Shown here: positions 10,701 through 20,347 of the stretch, piece by piece
How positions within the stretch are numbered: position 1 is the stretch's first letter
Layout of the letters: each line of letters starts with the position of its first letter
Assembly (NCBI RefSeq): GCF_014633365.1
Contig: NC_068343.1
Span: 23,963,307-24,027,306 of the forward strand
Direction: 5' to 3'
Length of the DNA: 64,000 nt
Source of the DNA: Diospyros lotus
Lineage: Eukaryota > Streptophyta > Magnoliopsida > Ericales > Ebenaceae
Translations under genes and position numbers: made by a program
The notes under the pieces: generated by a model
What the model was told of the DNA's origin: nothing
Seen by the model: only the letters and a program-made list of their open reading frames with translations
The model's database searches: none

Positions 10701-13198
10701 GAGAACAATGAACTAATTCCCACGCGCATCCAAACAGGATGGCGTATGTGCATCATTTCCCTTTACCTTTCTTGGATCAAGTTCTGGAGAGAATAGCAGG
10801 CCAAGCCTACTATTGTTTCTTAGATGGGTACTCAGGGTACAATCAGATAGAAATTGCACTAGAAGATCAAGAGAAGACAACTTTCACATGTCCATTTGGG
10901 ACATTTGCATACAGGCGCATGCCATTTGGGTTATGCAATGCTCGAGCCACCTTTCAAAGGTGTATGATGAGCATTTTCAGTGAAATGGTTGAGCAGATTG
11001 TTGAAGTATTTATGGATGACTTTTCTGTTTATGGAAGTAACTTTGAGGCCTATTTGGAGAATCTGAAAAAGGTTTTAGCAAGACGTGAGGAAACAAATCT
11101 GATACTCAATTGGGAAAAATGTCACTTCATGGTGAAACAGGGCATAGTCTTGGGGCACATCGTTTCATCTAGGGGGATGGAGGTAGACAGGTCAAAAATT
11201 GAAACAATTCAAAAACTCCCCATCCCTAGGAATGTGAAAGACATCAGAAGTTTTTTGGGACATGCAGGGTTTTATAGGAGATTCATTGCTTCCTTTAGCA
11301 CCATAACAAGACCCTTGTGCCATTTGTTGTCTCAAGATGTTCCGTTTGAATGGAGTCCTGCCTGTCAAAATGCTTTTGATAAATTGAAAGATGCACTCAT
11401 TTCAGCACCTATCATTCAATCCCCTGATTGGTCCCTCCCGTTTGAACTTATGTGCGATGCTAGTGATTACGCGGTAGGAGCTGTGTTAGGGCAGAGGAAG
11501 GATAAGAAACCTCATGTGATATATTATGCTAGCAAAACTCTTAATGAGGCACAAAAGAATTACACCACTACAGAGAAAGAGTTACTAGCAGTTGTCTTTG
11601 CCCTGGACAAGTTCCGATCTTACCTCGTAGGGTCACTAGTGATCATTTTTACTGATCACGCTGCTCTGAAGTATTTGTTCACAAAGCAAGATGCAAAACC
11701 CCGTCTCCTCCGATGGATCTTACTCTTGCAAGAGTTCAATATTGAAATCAGAGACAAGAAGGGAGTAGAAAATGTGGTGGCTGACCATTTGTCAAGGATT
11801 CCAAGTTAAGATCTCACACAATTTGATGAACCAATTCATGACAATTTCCCTGATGAACAACTGTTTGAAGGGAAGGTTATTCGTGCATCATCTGTTGTCC
11901 CTTGGTATGCCGACATTGCGAACTACCTGGCAACTGGTCTGATCCCAGACCATTGGAGTAAGCAAGATAGGCATAAATTCTTCAGAAAAGTCTGAACCTT
12001 CTTTTGGGATGAGCCCTACCTCTTCAAGTATTGTCCTGACCAAATCATCCGTAGATGCATACTCGATCATGAGCAACAAAGTGTCATCAATTTCTGTCAT
12101 ACTCTTGCATGTGGAGGCCATTTTTCTGTCAAGAAAACAGTTGCAAAAATTTTTCAGAGTGGATTTTATTGGCCGACACTGTTCAAGGATGTGTACAAGT
12201 TCTGTTCAAATTGTGATCGATGTCAAAGGTTAGGAAGTCTGTCAAGGAGAAACATGATGCCATTACATCCGATCCAAGTGTTAGAAGTTTTTGACTGTTG
12301 GGGTATGGATTTTATGGGCTCATTTGTCAATTTATTTGGTCATGAATACATCTTACTTGCTGTTGATTATGTGTCCAAATGGGTAGAAGCAATCCCGGCC
12401 AGAACAAATGACCATAGGACTGTCGTGAAATTTTTGAAAGAAAACATATTCAGTCGATTTGGGATGCCACGAGCAATCGTCAGTGATGGGGGTTCCCATT
12501 TTTGTAATAAAGTTGTGGCAGGATTAATGAAGAAATATGGTGTACTGCATAAGGTTGCAACACCATACCATCCCCAAACCAATGGTCAAGCCAAGCTAGC
12601 CAATAGGGAGATTAAGTGCATATTGGAAAAGACTGTTGCTGCTAATCGTAAGGATTGGTCCTTAAGACTAGTAGACGCTCTTTGGGCATACAGGACAGCT
12701 TACAAAACAATTTTGGAAATGTCTCCCTATAGGCTAGTATACGGTAAATCTTGTCATCTGCCGGTGGAAATTGAGCATAAAGCATATTGGGCAATTCATA
12801 AGATCAACAAGAGTCTAACTGAAGCAGGTTTATCTAGGAAGCTCCAATTGAATGAACTTGAGAAAATTCGGAATGAAGCATTTAAAAATGCACGATTGGC
12901 CAAGGTTCGCATGAAAGAGTTACATGATCAGCACATCCTTCGAAAAAGCTTTTAGGTAGGGCAACGGGTACTCTTGTACGATTCTCGATTGCATCTATTC
13001 CCAGGAAAATTGAAGTCTCGATGGGTCGGTCCTTTTGTAATCAAGTCCATCTCAGGATATGGGGCATTTGAGATAGAAAATCCGGAGTCAGGACAGCTTC
13101 TAACAGTCAATGGTCATAGGTTGAAACCATACCAGGGTAGTGTTGAGGAGAATGAAGGAGTTGTGGATTTGGATGATCCACCATCATCTGATGAATAA
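7756..13198 (+). pseudogene. gag-pol polyprotein of element A, heavily mutated
   Basis: Frame order is gag (zinc knuckle CAVC-x4-H-x4-C near 8677-8718), protease (DLGAS near 9740), reverse transcriptase (FMDDF near 11013), RNase H (CDASD) and integrase (GMDFMG, SDGGSHF). Compared with element B it has a 1-nt deletion near 8232. It has stops at about 9080, 9404, 9587, 9947, 10083, 11809, 11993 and 12955, mostly CAA/CAG to TAA/TAG. A deletion of about 37 nt near 10756 removes the YRKLN segment of RT and shifts frame. The integrase catalytic Glu is Lys (aag, 12593-12595, where B has gag). The polyprotein cannot be made in one piece and integrase would be inactive even if it were. Mobility would need proteins from elsewhere. 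Confidence 0.93.
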
Positions 13199-13521
13199 AG
13201 GAAGTTTCATGTCGTCTAGGAATCTGACATTAAAAGACCACCTTTCCATTTAGGTTAAATGAATGTTTATAGATCTAAAAAAAATAATAATAATAATAAT
13301 AAACAAATAAAAAAATAAAATAAAATAAAATACAATAAAATAAAATAATATATATATATATAAGTTGTTCACTTTCTGCATTACTTAATTAACTTTGATT
13401 CAAATAGTGTTTCTTTGTATGCAGTCTAAATAAATTTTTTTTGCATACGAGTTCATGCATTGAAGACCACCAGGTATGCCTATCTTTTATCCTTTTATTG
13501 CCGATTGAGAACAATGCGCAC

Positions 13522-13540
13522 TTTAAGTTGGGGGGTAAGG
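13522..13540 (+). promoter_or_regulatory. Internal polypurine-tract-like site 1 (element A)
   Basis: tttaagttggggggtaagg matches the terminal polypurine tract beside the 3' LTR (37898-37912) over tttaagttggggggta. It lies just after pol. Element C has a comparable tract just after its own pol. In element B the equivalent stretch near 26175 is deleted. Confidence 0.65.
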
Positions 13541-13816
13541 TGTACTTGATTTATTGGTGTTGATTTATTGGTATTTGAAATTGATTCATTGTGCAAATAA
13601 TTTTGTTAGACTCGATAATATTGTCTTGTGTGGTATGTATGATTTTATTGGGCTCCTAAAACAAAACATTTATTAAAAAAAAAATTAATTAATAATAATA
13701 ATAATAAGAATAAGAATAAAAAAAATAAAAAAATAATAATAAATAATAGAAAAAATAATAAAAAAAAATTGAATTGAGAGAGACAGAATTGACGCTAGTG
13801 GTAGCCATCTTTTCTT

Positions 13817-13973
13817 GGGCAGTGCAATCACACTGCCCTATAAAGGATAAGGCATATTGCCAAATGTTGAAAAATGAGGCACCAAGCGTTGAAAAAGAGA
13901 CGCCAAGCCTGACCCTGTAATTATGGCATGCCTCGAGCCGAGTGTAGAATAGTGATGGTCATTGCTCTATAAG
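13817..13973 (+). promoter_or_regulatory. Promoter-like stretch before the LOG cassette
   Basis: A hairpin with perfect 8-bp arms gggcagtg/cactgccc and a 6-nt loop (13817-13838) runs straight into tataaag (13839-13845). A second TATA-like word, ctataag, lies at 13967-13973. The coding start follows at 14133. All are conserved in element B (hairpin 26440-26461). They may belong to a promoter captured with the gene, or drive a subgenomic RNA. Function is inferred, not shown. Confidence 0.4.
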
Positions 13974-14132
13974 AGACTCCATATCTGTATAAGGCAAGCC
14001 ACCCTTCTTGAGCGCAGTCTTCTCTCTTTTGTGTTTTCTCCGATCAGGTACTCTCATCCCTTTTGTAAAATTTATAGTTCTTTACTTTCTTCTCAGTATA
14101 GTTTTTTTTTTAAAAAAAAAAAATAAAAAAAA

Positions 14133-15506
14133 ATGGATCTTTATCTCTCAAAAATTCACAAGTACTATCTATCTCTCTTGCAGAATGATTTGAAAAAAAT
14201 TTATGCTGCTAGGTGTGAAAGGCTTAGGCTGTTGATGCGTAATAACATCCCTGAAAATATTCGTTGGCTGATCGAAGCAAAAGTTCGATTAGCTGCTGAA
14301 ACTTCACCTAGTTTTAAGCATTTTTCAGGCTTAGGGAAGAGTAGTTTTGCGAAGAAAAGAAGAGCGAAAAGAGTGAATGGTTGTTACAAATGTGCTCGAT
14401 GGACCTGTAACACACGATGCAAATCTGTGGAGTTTACGTCCATAAATCGAGAAGATAAAATTAGTTTCATAAAAGATGGACTGAGTAAGGAGTCTTTGGA
14501 TGATATCCGATTGACTCTTGAGATGCATCCATGTGGAATAGTGCAAAGAGAATTTCTTGCTTTATGGACCCAGTTCAGAAGTGACCACCAACGCTATAGT
14601 CTTGGGAATCTGACTAAAAACGACCCTGTTTGCCAATCTATAAGAAAATTAGATGGGAAGCTTATCCCCGCTTCATATAAAGTGTTTAACCCATTTCTGG
14701 ACATAAAACCAGAGGAAGATGTGAGCCACAATCACAACTACTTATACATACGCATGATTTTTGTTTGTATTTATTTCTTGTTGAATTGTTGTATAGCTAC
14801 TTTTGATCGCCAAACTTCTTTTCAGGTCATACAAAAAGAAACAAACATGGAAGGCCAATTAGTTCATCGAATTAATACCATATGTGTACTTTGTGGCTCT
14901 CAACTTGGGAGCGATATTTGTTACGCACTTGCAGCGAGCGAACTTGGTAAAAAACTAGGAGAGAAAAAAATTTATTTGGTATATGGAGGGGGAAGTCGTG
15001 GATTGAATGGTTATGTTTCACAAGCTGTACATCTTGGAAATTCATCTGTGGTAGGTGTAATACCAATCCCTTTAGCTGAACCACATATTTTCGGGATTAC
15101 ACGCGGTTAACTTATAGAAACGACTTCTATGTCTGAGCGCATGGCTTGTAAGATTTATCAGTCAGATGCCTTCATTGCTTTACCAGGAGGTTTTGGAACA
15201 CTTGAAGAAATCTTTTGTATCATCTCCTGGGCCAAGAGTAATCTCCATACCAAACCCATTGGACTTTTAAATGTTAACCATTTTTTCGATGGGTTACTCT
15301 CTTTTCTTGATCAGGTTGTGGACCAACAATTCATTTCTCGTTCAGCAAGAAAGATTATCATTTCTGCATCCACCATTGATAAGCTGCTAGAGAAATTACA
15401 CGCATATGTTCCACAGTACGATCCTCATGAGCCTCGGATAGACTGGTCTAAGGTAATTAGTAACAAGCGCCAAAGGGGTCCGATTAATTTAGATTTATCA
15501 CTGTGA
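14133..15506 (+). pseudogene. LOG cassette of element A: N-terminal C4 module fused in frame to a LOG domain, one stop codon
   Basis: One continuous frame of 458 codons with a single stop (taa 15108-15110, where B has caa). Residues 1-196: an unrecognised module rich in Lys/Arg, with KKRRAKR at 74-80 and Cys84-x2-Cys87-x4-Cys92-x3-Cys96, possibly a small zinc-binding nucleic-acid module. A candidate 105-nt intron (14721-14825) follows and is a multiple of three, so the frame is kept with or without splicing. The LOG domain starts at Met 14847 and shows YGGGS, the SMSERM segment and PGGFGTLEE. LOG enzymes release active cytokinin bases from their riboside monophosphates. The frame uses the retrotransposon position where env-like ORFs can sit. 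A product would stop at LOG residue 88, before the active-site PGGFGT, so this copy is inactive. Confidence 0.85.
14721..14825 (+). other. Candidate 105-nt intron in the LOG cassette (element A)
   Basis: Begins gtgagcc after gaagat and ends with a pyrimidine-rich cttcttttcag. The length and both splice sites are the same in element B (27325-27429). In A it is open in the same frame and would encode a hydrophobic, membrane-helix-like stretch (IRMIFVCIYFLLNCC) if retained. Splicing is predicted only from the site consensus. Confidence 0.55.
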
Positions 15507-15880
15507 GAAATGTTCTTTATTAAGATGGCTGAGTAAGGAGTACTTTTTGTACTCTTGAGACGCATCTAGTTATTGTACAACTTGCAGGATTTTTCTTGAT
15601 TGTGTTCTTAAAAAAAAAAAAAAACTGTGGAATGTTGTTGGGCAAAGTCTTTGATAAGATGGCTGAGTAAGGAGTACTTTTTATACTCTTGAGACGCATT
15701 TTGCTTATCTTATGACTTGCATGAAATTTTTATTTTGGTGTGAAAATATAAATATATATCTATATGGTGTGCTCATTTGTTGTTTAAGTTTTAGCAGTTC
15801 ACAGCAAAGTGGACTTGTGGAGTTACAGGTATTCCTAACAACCCTAATTTATTACTGCAATTCAAGTTGGGGGTGTAAGG
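15507..15880. other. 3' flank of the LOG cassette: 44-bp repeats, A-tract, polypurine-like site 2
   Basis: Holds two copies of a 44-bp unit (15522-15565, 15656-15699) separated by a run of about 14 A (15610-15624), then polypurine-like site 2, aagttgggggtgtaagg (15864-15880). No coding frame. Confidence 0.7.
15522..15699 (+). repeat. 44-bp duplicated unit with hairpin (15522-15565 and 15656-15699)
   Basis: Each copy reads aagatggctgagtaaggagt, then tactttttgta, then ctcttgagacgcat. The middle can fold as ggagtac-ttttt-gtactc. The two ends match the coding segment 14473-14528 of the same cassette, where the middle is longer, so the units look like shortened copies of coding sequence moved to the 3' side. 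The same arrangement is in element B (28125-28168, 28273-28316). Confidence 0.85.
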
Positions 15881-17295
15881 TTTAGTTATGAATTATCTGG
15901 TTCATATTTAACTGTGAGTTTGCTATTGCTAGTTTGTAGTCTTGTGTGAATTGATTATCTTTATCTGCTCTTATTAAAAAAAAATTGTGTTTTAAATAAC
16001 ACTATTCCTAAAGTTTTGAAGTTATGCACTGATAGCCAGTTAAGTTTGCAATACGAAACATAAATGCATTGATTTTTTATTTGAAAACGTATATGCATTA
16101 GAATAAGTAATTTGCATTCATCGAGGATTCAAAATTTAAAAATTAGTTATCGGTCATAAAGTCAAAGGTAACAGTAATTAGCTGATTAGTACACTGTATG
16201 ATCCCTCAACAGAAGTGGAGACTATTACCCAAGTGAGTGTTTGAGCCTAATAACCGTTAATTCTAAGTGAAATAACACTTACACTAAATATGCTTTATTG
16301 TTTATCTTATCTTTTCAATGGCTTCAAAACATCAATTTGCTTTGAATGTCTAGTATGATAGCGGATAAGTTTGACTGGTTTCAAACTCTGAATTAGATGA
16401 CTGAGTGTCATCGTTTTGTAGAAGCATGATAGAGGGATCAATTTCTTTTATTTTGAGCTTATTAAACCTTTTTTCTTTCTTTACATTAACCTCACCTACT
16501 ATCCCATTTGAACCATTTGTAGTACAATTTCTTTCGTTACCCTCGTTTAACCCATGACCATATGAATTTTATCCAACCTGGTGTGATTTTGGGAATTAGT
16601 CTGTTTATCTATCTTCATATTTAAAGAGAAAAAGAAAAAAAAAAAGAGAAAAAAAAGAAGAAAAAAAAATGAAAAAAAGGAGGCAAATTCTCTTAGCTAT
16701 TCAGCATAACTGTTTCAAAATAAATGCTAAAAAAAATCCCGACACACCCTTTGCACACTCTACCTTTTCTTTGACAACCCGTATTAACCTTATAGCCCTA
16801 TTACAACCCAGTCTAGTCCCTTTTGATGCTATAAATCATGTGATCTCAGAATTCGAGTTTGGAGTAGGGAATCATGTTTAAATTCAGAAGTTACTCATCT
16901 AGAGCATTATTCCAATCATGAAGCTATGTCAATTTCCTTGTTCTTTCATGAAAATACTTTCCTTGTATTTAAGATGGCACCGAGTTTTGAACTTGTTCTG
17001 CATTTACTCTTATAACGGTGCACCTCCTTGTGTGTACACCGGAGGAATCCTTTTTATTGGAGAGAAAATCCATAGTGAGATTTGAAGTCAAAACTTTGAG
17101 GGAGTAAGTCTGTGTGTTGGTTATCCCAATTTCCATTCTTGAGATTGTATGACCTTTAACCAAAAATCTGATTTAGAATGCTAAATTACTTATTCGATTT
17201 TATGCATTTTGGTTTCGAATTTGAAATTTTTACATTCATACAGTTATTGTGAATAAAGCTTGGCAGGTGTATAATCTGATTGCTAAGGGACTAGC
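15881..17295. other. 3' untranslated part of element A
   Basis: No convincing gene; A-rich runs near 16620-16680. Collinear with 28499-29899 of element B. The open frame at 16669-16881 is destroyed by A-tract expansion in B and is not a gene. It is cut at 17295 by CACTA-1 and resumes at 37893 with the polypurine tract. Confidence 0.75.
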
Positions 17296-17322
17296 CACTA
17301 CAGGAAAATGGGGTATTGACGG

Positions 17323-17487
17323 CGAATTTTTCCCGGCGGTTTAAAGAAGTGTCGGGAATACAAAAATCCCCGGCGGTTTTTACAACCGCCGGTAATGAGT
17401 ACACATCCCCGGCGGTTTTAATAAACCGTCGGTGATGTTGACTATTACCGGCGGTTTTTGAAACCGCCGGGGATATGATTTAATATA
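17323..17487. repeat. CACTA-1 left subterminal repeats
   Basis: Several ccggcggttt / aaaccgccgg words in both orientations within 165 bp of the terminus, partly paired as hairpins. In En/Spm elements such arrays bind the accessory protein (TNPA-type). Confidence 0.85.
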
Positions 17488-17499
17488 GCACCGCGATAA

Positions 17500-17840
17500 T
17501 TAACCCCTCCCTCGCGCCCCCGCCCAAATCTTCCTCTCATCCCTTTATCTTCTAAAATCCCCCCCTGCAAACCCTAGAACCCTCTCTCGCTCAGGCCTCG
17601 CTGTGTCTCTCTCGCTCGCTCACTCGCCCTCGCTCTCGCCGCTGAGTCGCTGCCTCTCTCTCCCTCGCCCTCGCTCTAGCTCGCCCACTCTCAGTCGCGC
17701 GCTCTCGCCCTCGCTGCTCGCTCTCGCCCTCGCTGCTCGCTCTCGCCCTCTTCGTCTCTGTCTCTGTCGCTCGCTCTCAATCGCTCTCGCCCTTGCTTGC
17801 TTTCGCCTTCGCCCTCAAAAAAGGTTAGCCTCAAAGCTTC
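17500..17840 (+). promoter_or_regulatory. CT-rich leader-like sequence in CACTA-1
   Basis: After aaccctagaaccc (near 17571) comes a long ctcgctctcgccctcgct run, the look of a plant gene 5' untranslated leader. The open frame through it (17603-17848) is low-complexity Ser/Leu/Arg and is not a likely protein. A similar leader occurs at 42540-42898. It may be a captured promoter and leader. Confidence 0.4.
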
Positions 17841-17847
17841 TGCTTTG

Positions 17848-17894
17848 ATTTGGATTGACGAACAGAGCCCCTGAATCTGTTCGTCAATCCAAAT
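17848..17894. repeat. Perfect 19-bp inverted repeat with 9-nt loop
   Basis: Arm atttggattgacgaacaga (17848-17866), loop gcccctgaa, and the exact reverse complement at 17876-17894. It lies just after the CT-rich leader, so it would be in the transcript and form a strong stem. Not part of the ggcggttt subterminal set. Confidence 0.9.
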
Positions 17895-18110
17895 CCAAAT
17901 CTCCTCAATTACTCACAATGTATGTTTACTGCTCCACTGCTCACCGAGATGAGGGGGTACCCATTCTCTCAGTATGTTCTCACTGTTTGTCATTCTGAAG
18001 AGCTTCTGATTTTATGAGTTAGCTTCCTCAGCTAGCAAGAAAACGAAACATATCGCTTGAGTTATAGTAGTAAGTTTTAATGAATTATTTATTTATTTTC
18101 AACATGGCAG

Positions 18111-18163
18111 ATCTTTAGAGAACTTGTTCAGAGGGTTCACTAGCATGAAGTCTAATCGGGCAA
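18111..18163 (+). pseudogene. Host-like exon fragment in CACTA-1, split by element B (continues 31989-32004)
   Basis: Preceded by a pyrimidine-rich tract and catggcag. Joined across element B it gives a 69-nt exon ending at tcttt|gtaagt (32004/32005). One frame is open through the join and reads SLENLFRGFTSMKSN followed by RATLNKS. I do not recognise the parent gene. Two splice-like borders plus an open frame suggest captured coding sequence rather than chance. Confidence 0.4.
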
Positions 18164-20224
18164 TGATTAGTGGTTAATTTTATAAAAATTTTGTTATAAT
18201 TATACATTTCTTTTGATCTTAAAAATAGTTTAAATTAGATATTAATATATATTTTATGGTTATATGCAAGTTTAAATTGAAAAATGAATGAAATGAAATT
18301 TTAAAGTAAAATTTAATAATAATAATAATATATAAAATTATATATAATACATATATATCATTATATGCATTCATGTAATATATATATAATATAATATAAT
18401 ATATATATATATGTACCATGTGTAATACATATATATAATATATAATTTATTAATAACATTAAATTATTATTATTATTTTTTTTTTTAGCCCATGAAGACT
18501 TAAAGTCCATGAAGAATTCAAGTCCATGAAGAAATCAAACCCATGGAAAAATCAAGCCCATGAAGAATTCAAGTCCATGAAGAAATCAAGCACATGAAAA
18601 ATTAAAGTGCATGAAGAATTCAAGCCCATGAAGAATTAAGGCCCAATTTGAGCAACCCATGGAAGATATTATTTGGAGAAGGCCCAAGGATTATTTTTAA
18701 TCCTAATGAAGATTAAAAACCAATATATAGAAATCTATTTTTATTTTTTATGTGAGAGCTTTATTAGGTGTGTTTTTTTAGCTAAAATCCATTTAACTAT
18801 TAGGTGGATATTATAGCTAAAATCCATTTAACTTTATGAATGCTTTATTAGGTATGTATTTTAGCTAAAATCCATTTAATATTAGGTGTGTATTATAGTT
18901 AAAATCCATTTAACTTTAAGTGTGTGAGTGCCCATTAGATATAATTATGTCTAGTTGAATAATTGAAATTGTGTGGTTTGTATTGCATCTTGTGGCCTAT
19001 AAATAGATCACTTGATTGCATTTGTAAGTGTGATTATTATTCTTGAATTAAAGTTTAGTTGTTTCCTTATAATTCTCTCTTTGAGAATTGTTCTTGTTCT
19101 TTCCCCTTTTCTTTAGTATTTTCTCTTGTAATCTTACTTCCTTCCTTTCTTCTTTTAAATTCTTATGTCATTTATTATTACTTTATTATTCACCGCCTAA
19201 ATGGCCGGTTAATTTGTGCCTTTAAATTTCTGCAATTTTAATTCTTGTCATTTAATTATTCACCGCCTAAATGGACTGTTAGTTTATGCCTTTAAATTTC
19301 TGCAATTTTAATTCTTGTTATTTAATTATCCACCGCCTAAATGGCCGGTTAGTTTATGCCTTTAAAATTTCTTGTCATTTAAATTCTGTTATTTAAATTA
19401 CGTCGTTTAAATTCATGTCAATTAACTTTTAAATGGAAATGAGTAGCTAAATCTAATCTTGGGTTAAGGCAAGGACAGTGTCCAACGCCAATGATTCCCA
19501 AAGAAAGCTGCGCTTTAAATAAGTAACATTAATTTAAATTTCAGTATGAGTGTATCTTAATTATTGAGAAATCACTAGGTTTGGATTGGAGCGTAAGCCT
19601 AACTTAGAGCTTTCATGCCATGTATGAGAGTTACTAGAACTGGAAACGCTATCATACCCAAACCCGGATGATTAATTTAGTTGTTTTGTGTATTAATTGC
19701 AATTGAATTTATGGTGGTTGCTTAAATTAGAATCCCGCATATCATGTATGGGGATTGCTTAACCTAGAACTATCATCATCTCTAATTGCATTTAATAACA
19801 AACCCTCATATCTGAAATTAAATTAATGTTGCTAATCTTTTATGCTAAAATTTGGGAATCAACGGGTTGGCACTGAAATTGTCTTAACTCAAGTACTATC
19901 CAATTTTATATTCTCACTTAAAGTATTTATTTCAATTACTGCCTTAATTTATTTCCTAGTATCTGTTGTTTAAAAAACCATAAAAACCTTGTTGCCAATT
20001 TATCCAAATGCGTGTGTGCTTGTGTGACATTCTTTTTTTATTTTGCCATAAATAAATCTCTCAGTGGACGACCTGGACTCATTCAGAAAATATAAATTTA
20101 AATTTGGACTACAACTGCACTCGTACACTGACGAGTATAAACCTCTCACCTAAACAAAGAAAAAAATATAAGATTTTTATTGTGTTTTGTTTTGTGTTTT
20201 AATTGCAGGGTGGGAGTGCAGCCA
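18164..20224 (+). mobile_element. 5' LTR of element B (2061 bp)
   Basis: TGATTAGTGG...GCAGCCA. TATA box ctataaata at 18997-19005. Longer catgaagaattcaag array (18488-18640) and three 70-bp units (starting near 19188) compared with A. Confidence 0.96.
18997..19005 (+). promoter_or_regulatory. TATA box of element B 5' LTR
   Basis: ctataaata after gtggc, in the context conserved in all four LTRs of the family. Confidence 0.65.
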
Positions 20225-20229
20225 AATTT

Positions 20230-20247
20230 TGGCGCCGTTGCCGGGGA
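20230..20247 (+). promoter_or_regulatory. Primer binding site of element B, tRNA-Asp type
   Basis: Same 18-nt tggcgccgttgccgggga as in A, 5 nt after the LTR end. The leader to the gag start at 20348 is A-rich and without genes. Confidence 0.92.
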
Positions 20248-20347
20248 GATTGAGGCAAAAATAAAAAGGAAAAAAAAAATATAAGAAGAAGCATCTGCTG
20301 ATAAATTCGGTAACTCTGTTTCTTTTTACTTTATTTTTGCATAGTGT

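Larger units (their letters stand above)
13199..14132. other. Post-pol spacer of element A: A-rich tracts, polypurine-like site, promoter-like region
   Basis: No reading frame of note. Contains A-rich and AT-rich simple sequence (13276-13360, 13670-13770), an internal polypurine-like tract (13522-13540), then a stretch with two TATA-like words leading into the LOG cassette. Confidence 0.7.

Noticed and set aside
14721..14825. Hydrophobic stretch read as a genuine membrane anchor or env-like remnant
   Set aside because: Bounded by good GT and AG splice sites with a pyrimidine tract in both copies, so an intron is the simpler reading; kept only as an alternative.
16669..16881. 70-codon frame after the LOG cassette in A
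   Set aside because: The collinear part of B is disrupted by a long A run, so the frame is not conserved.
17603..17848. 81-codon Ser/Leu/Arg-rich frame
   Set aside because: Product of a ctcgct simple-sequence leader; no domain.
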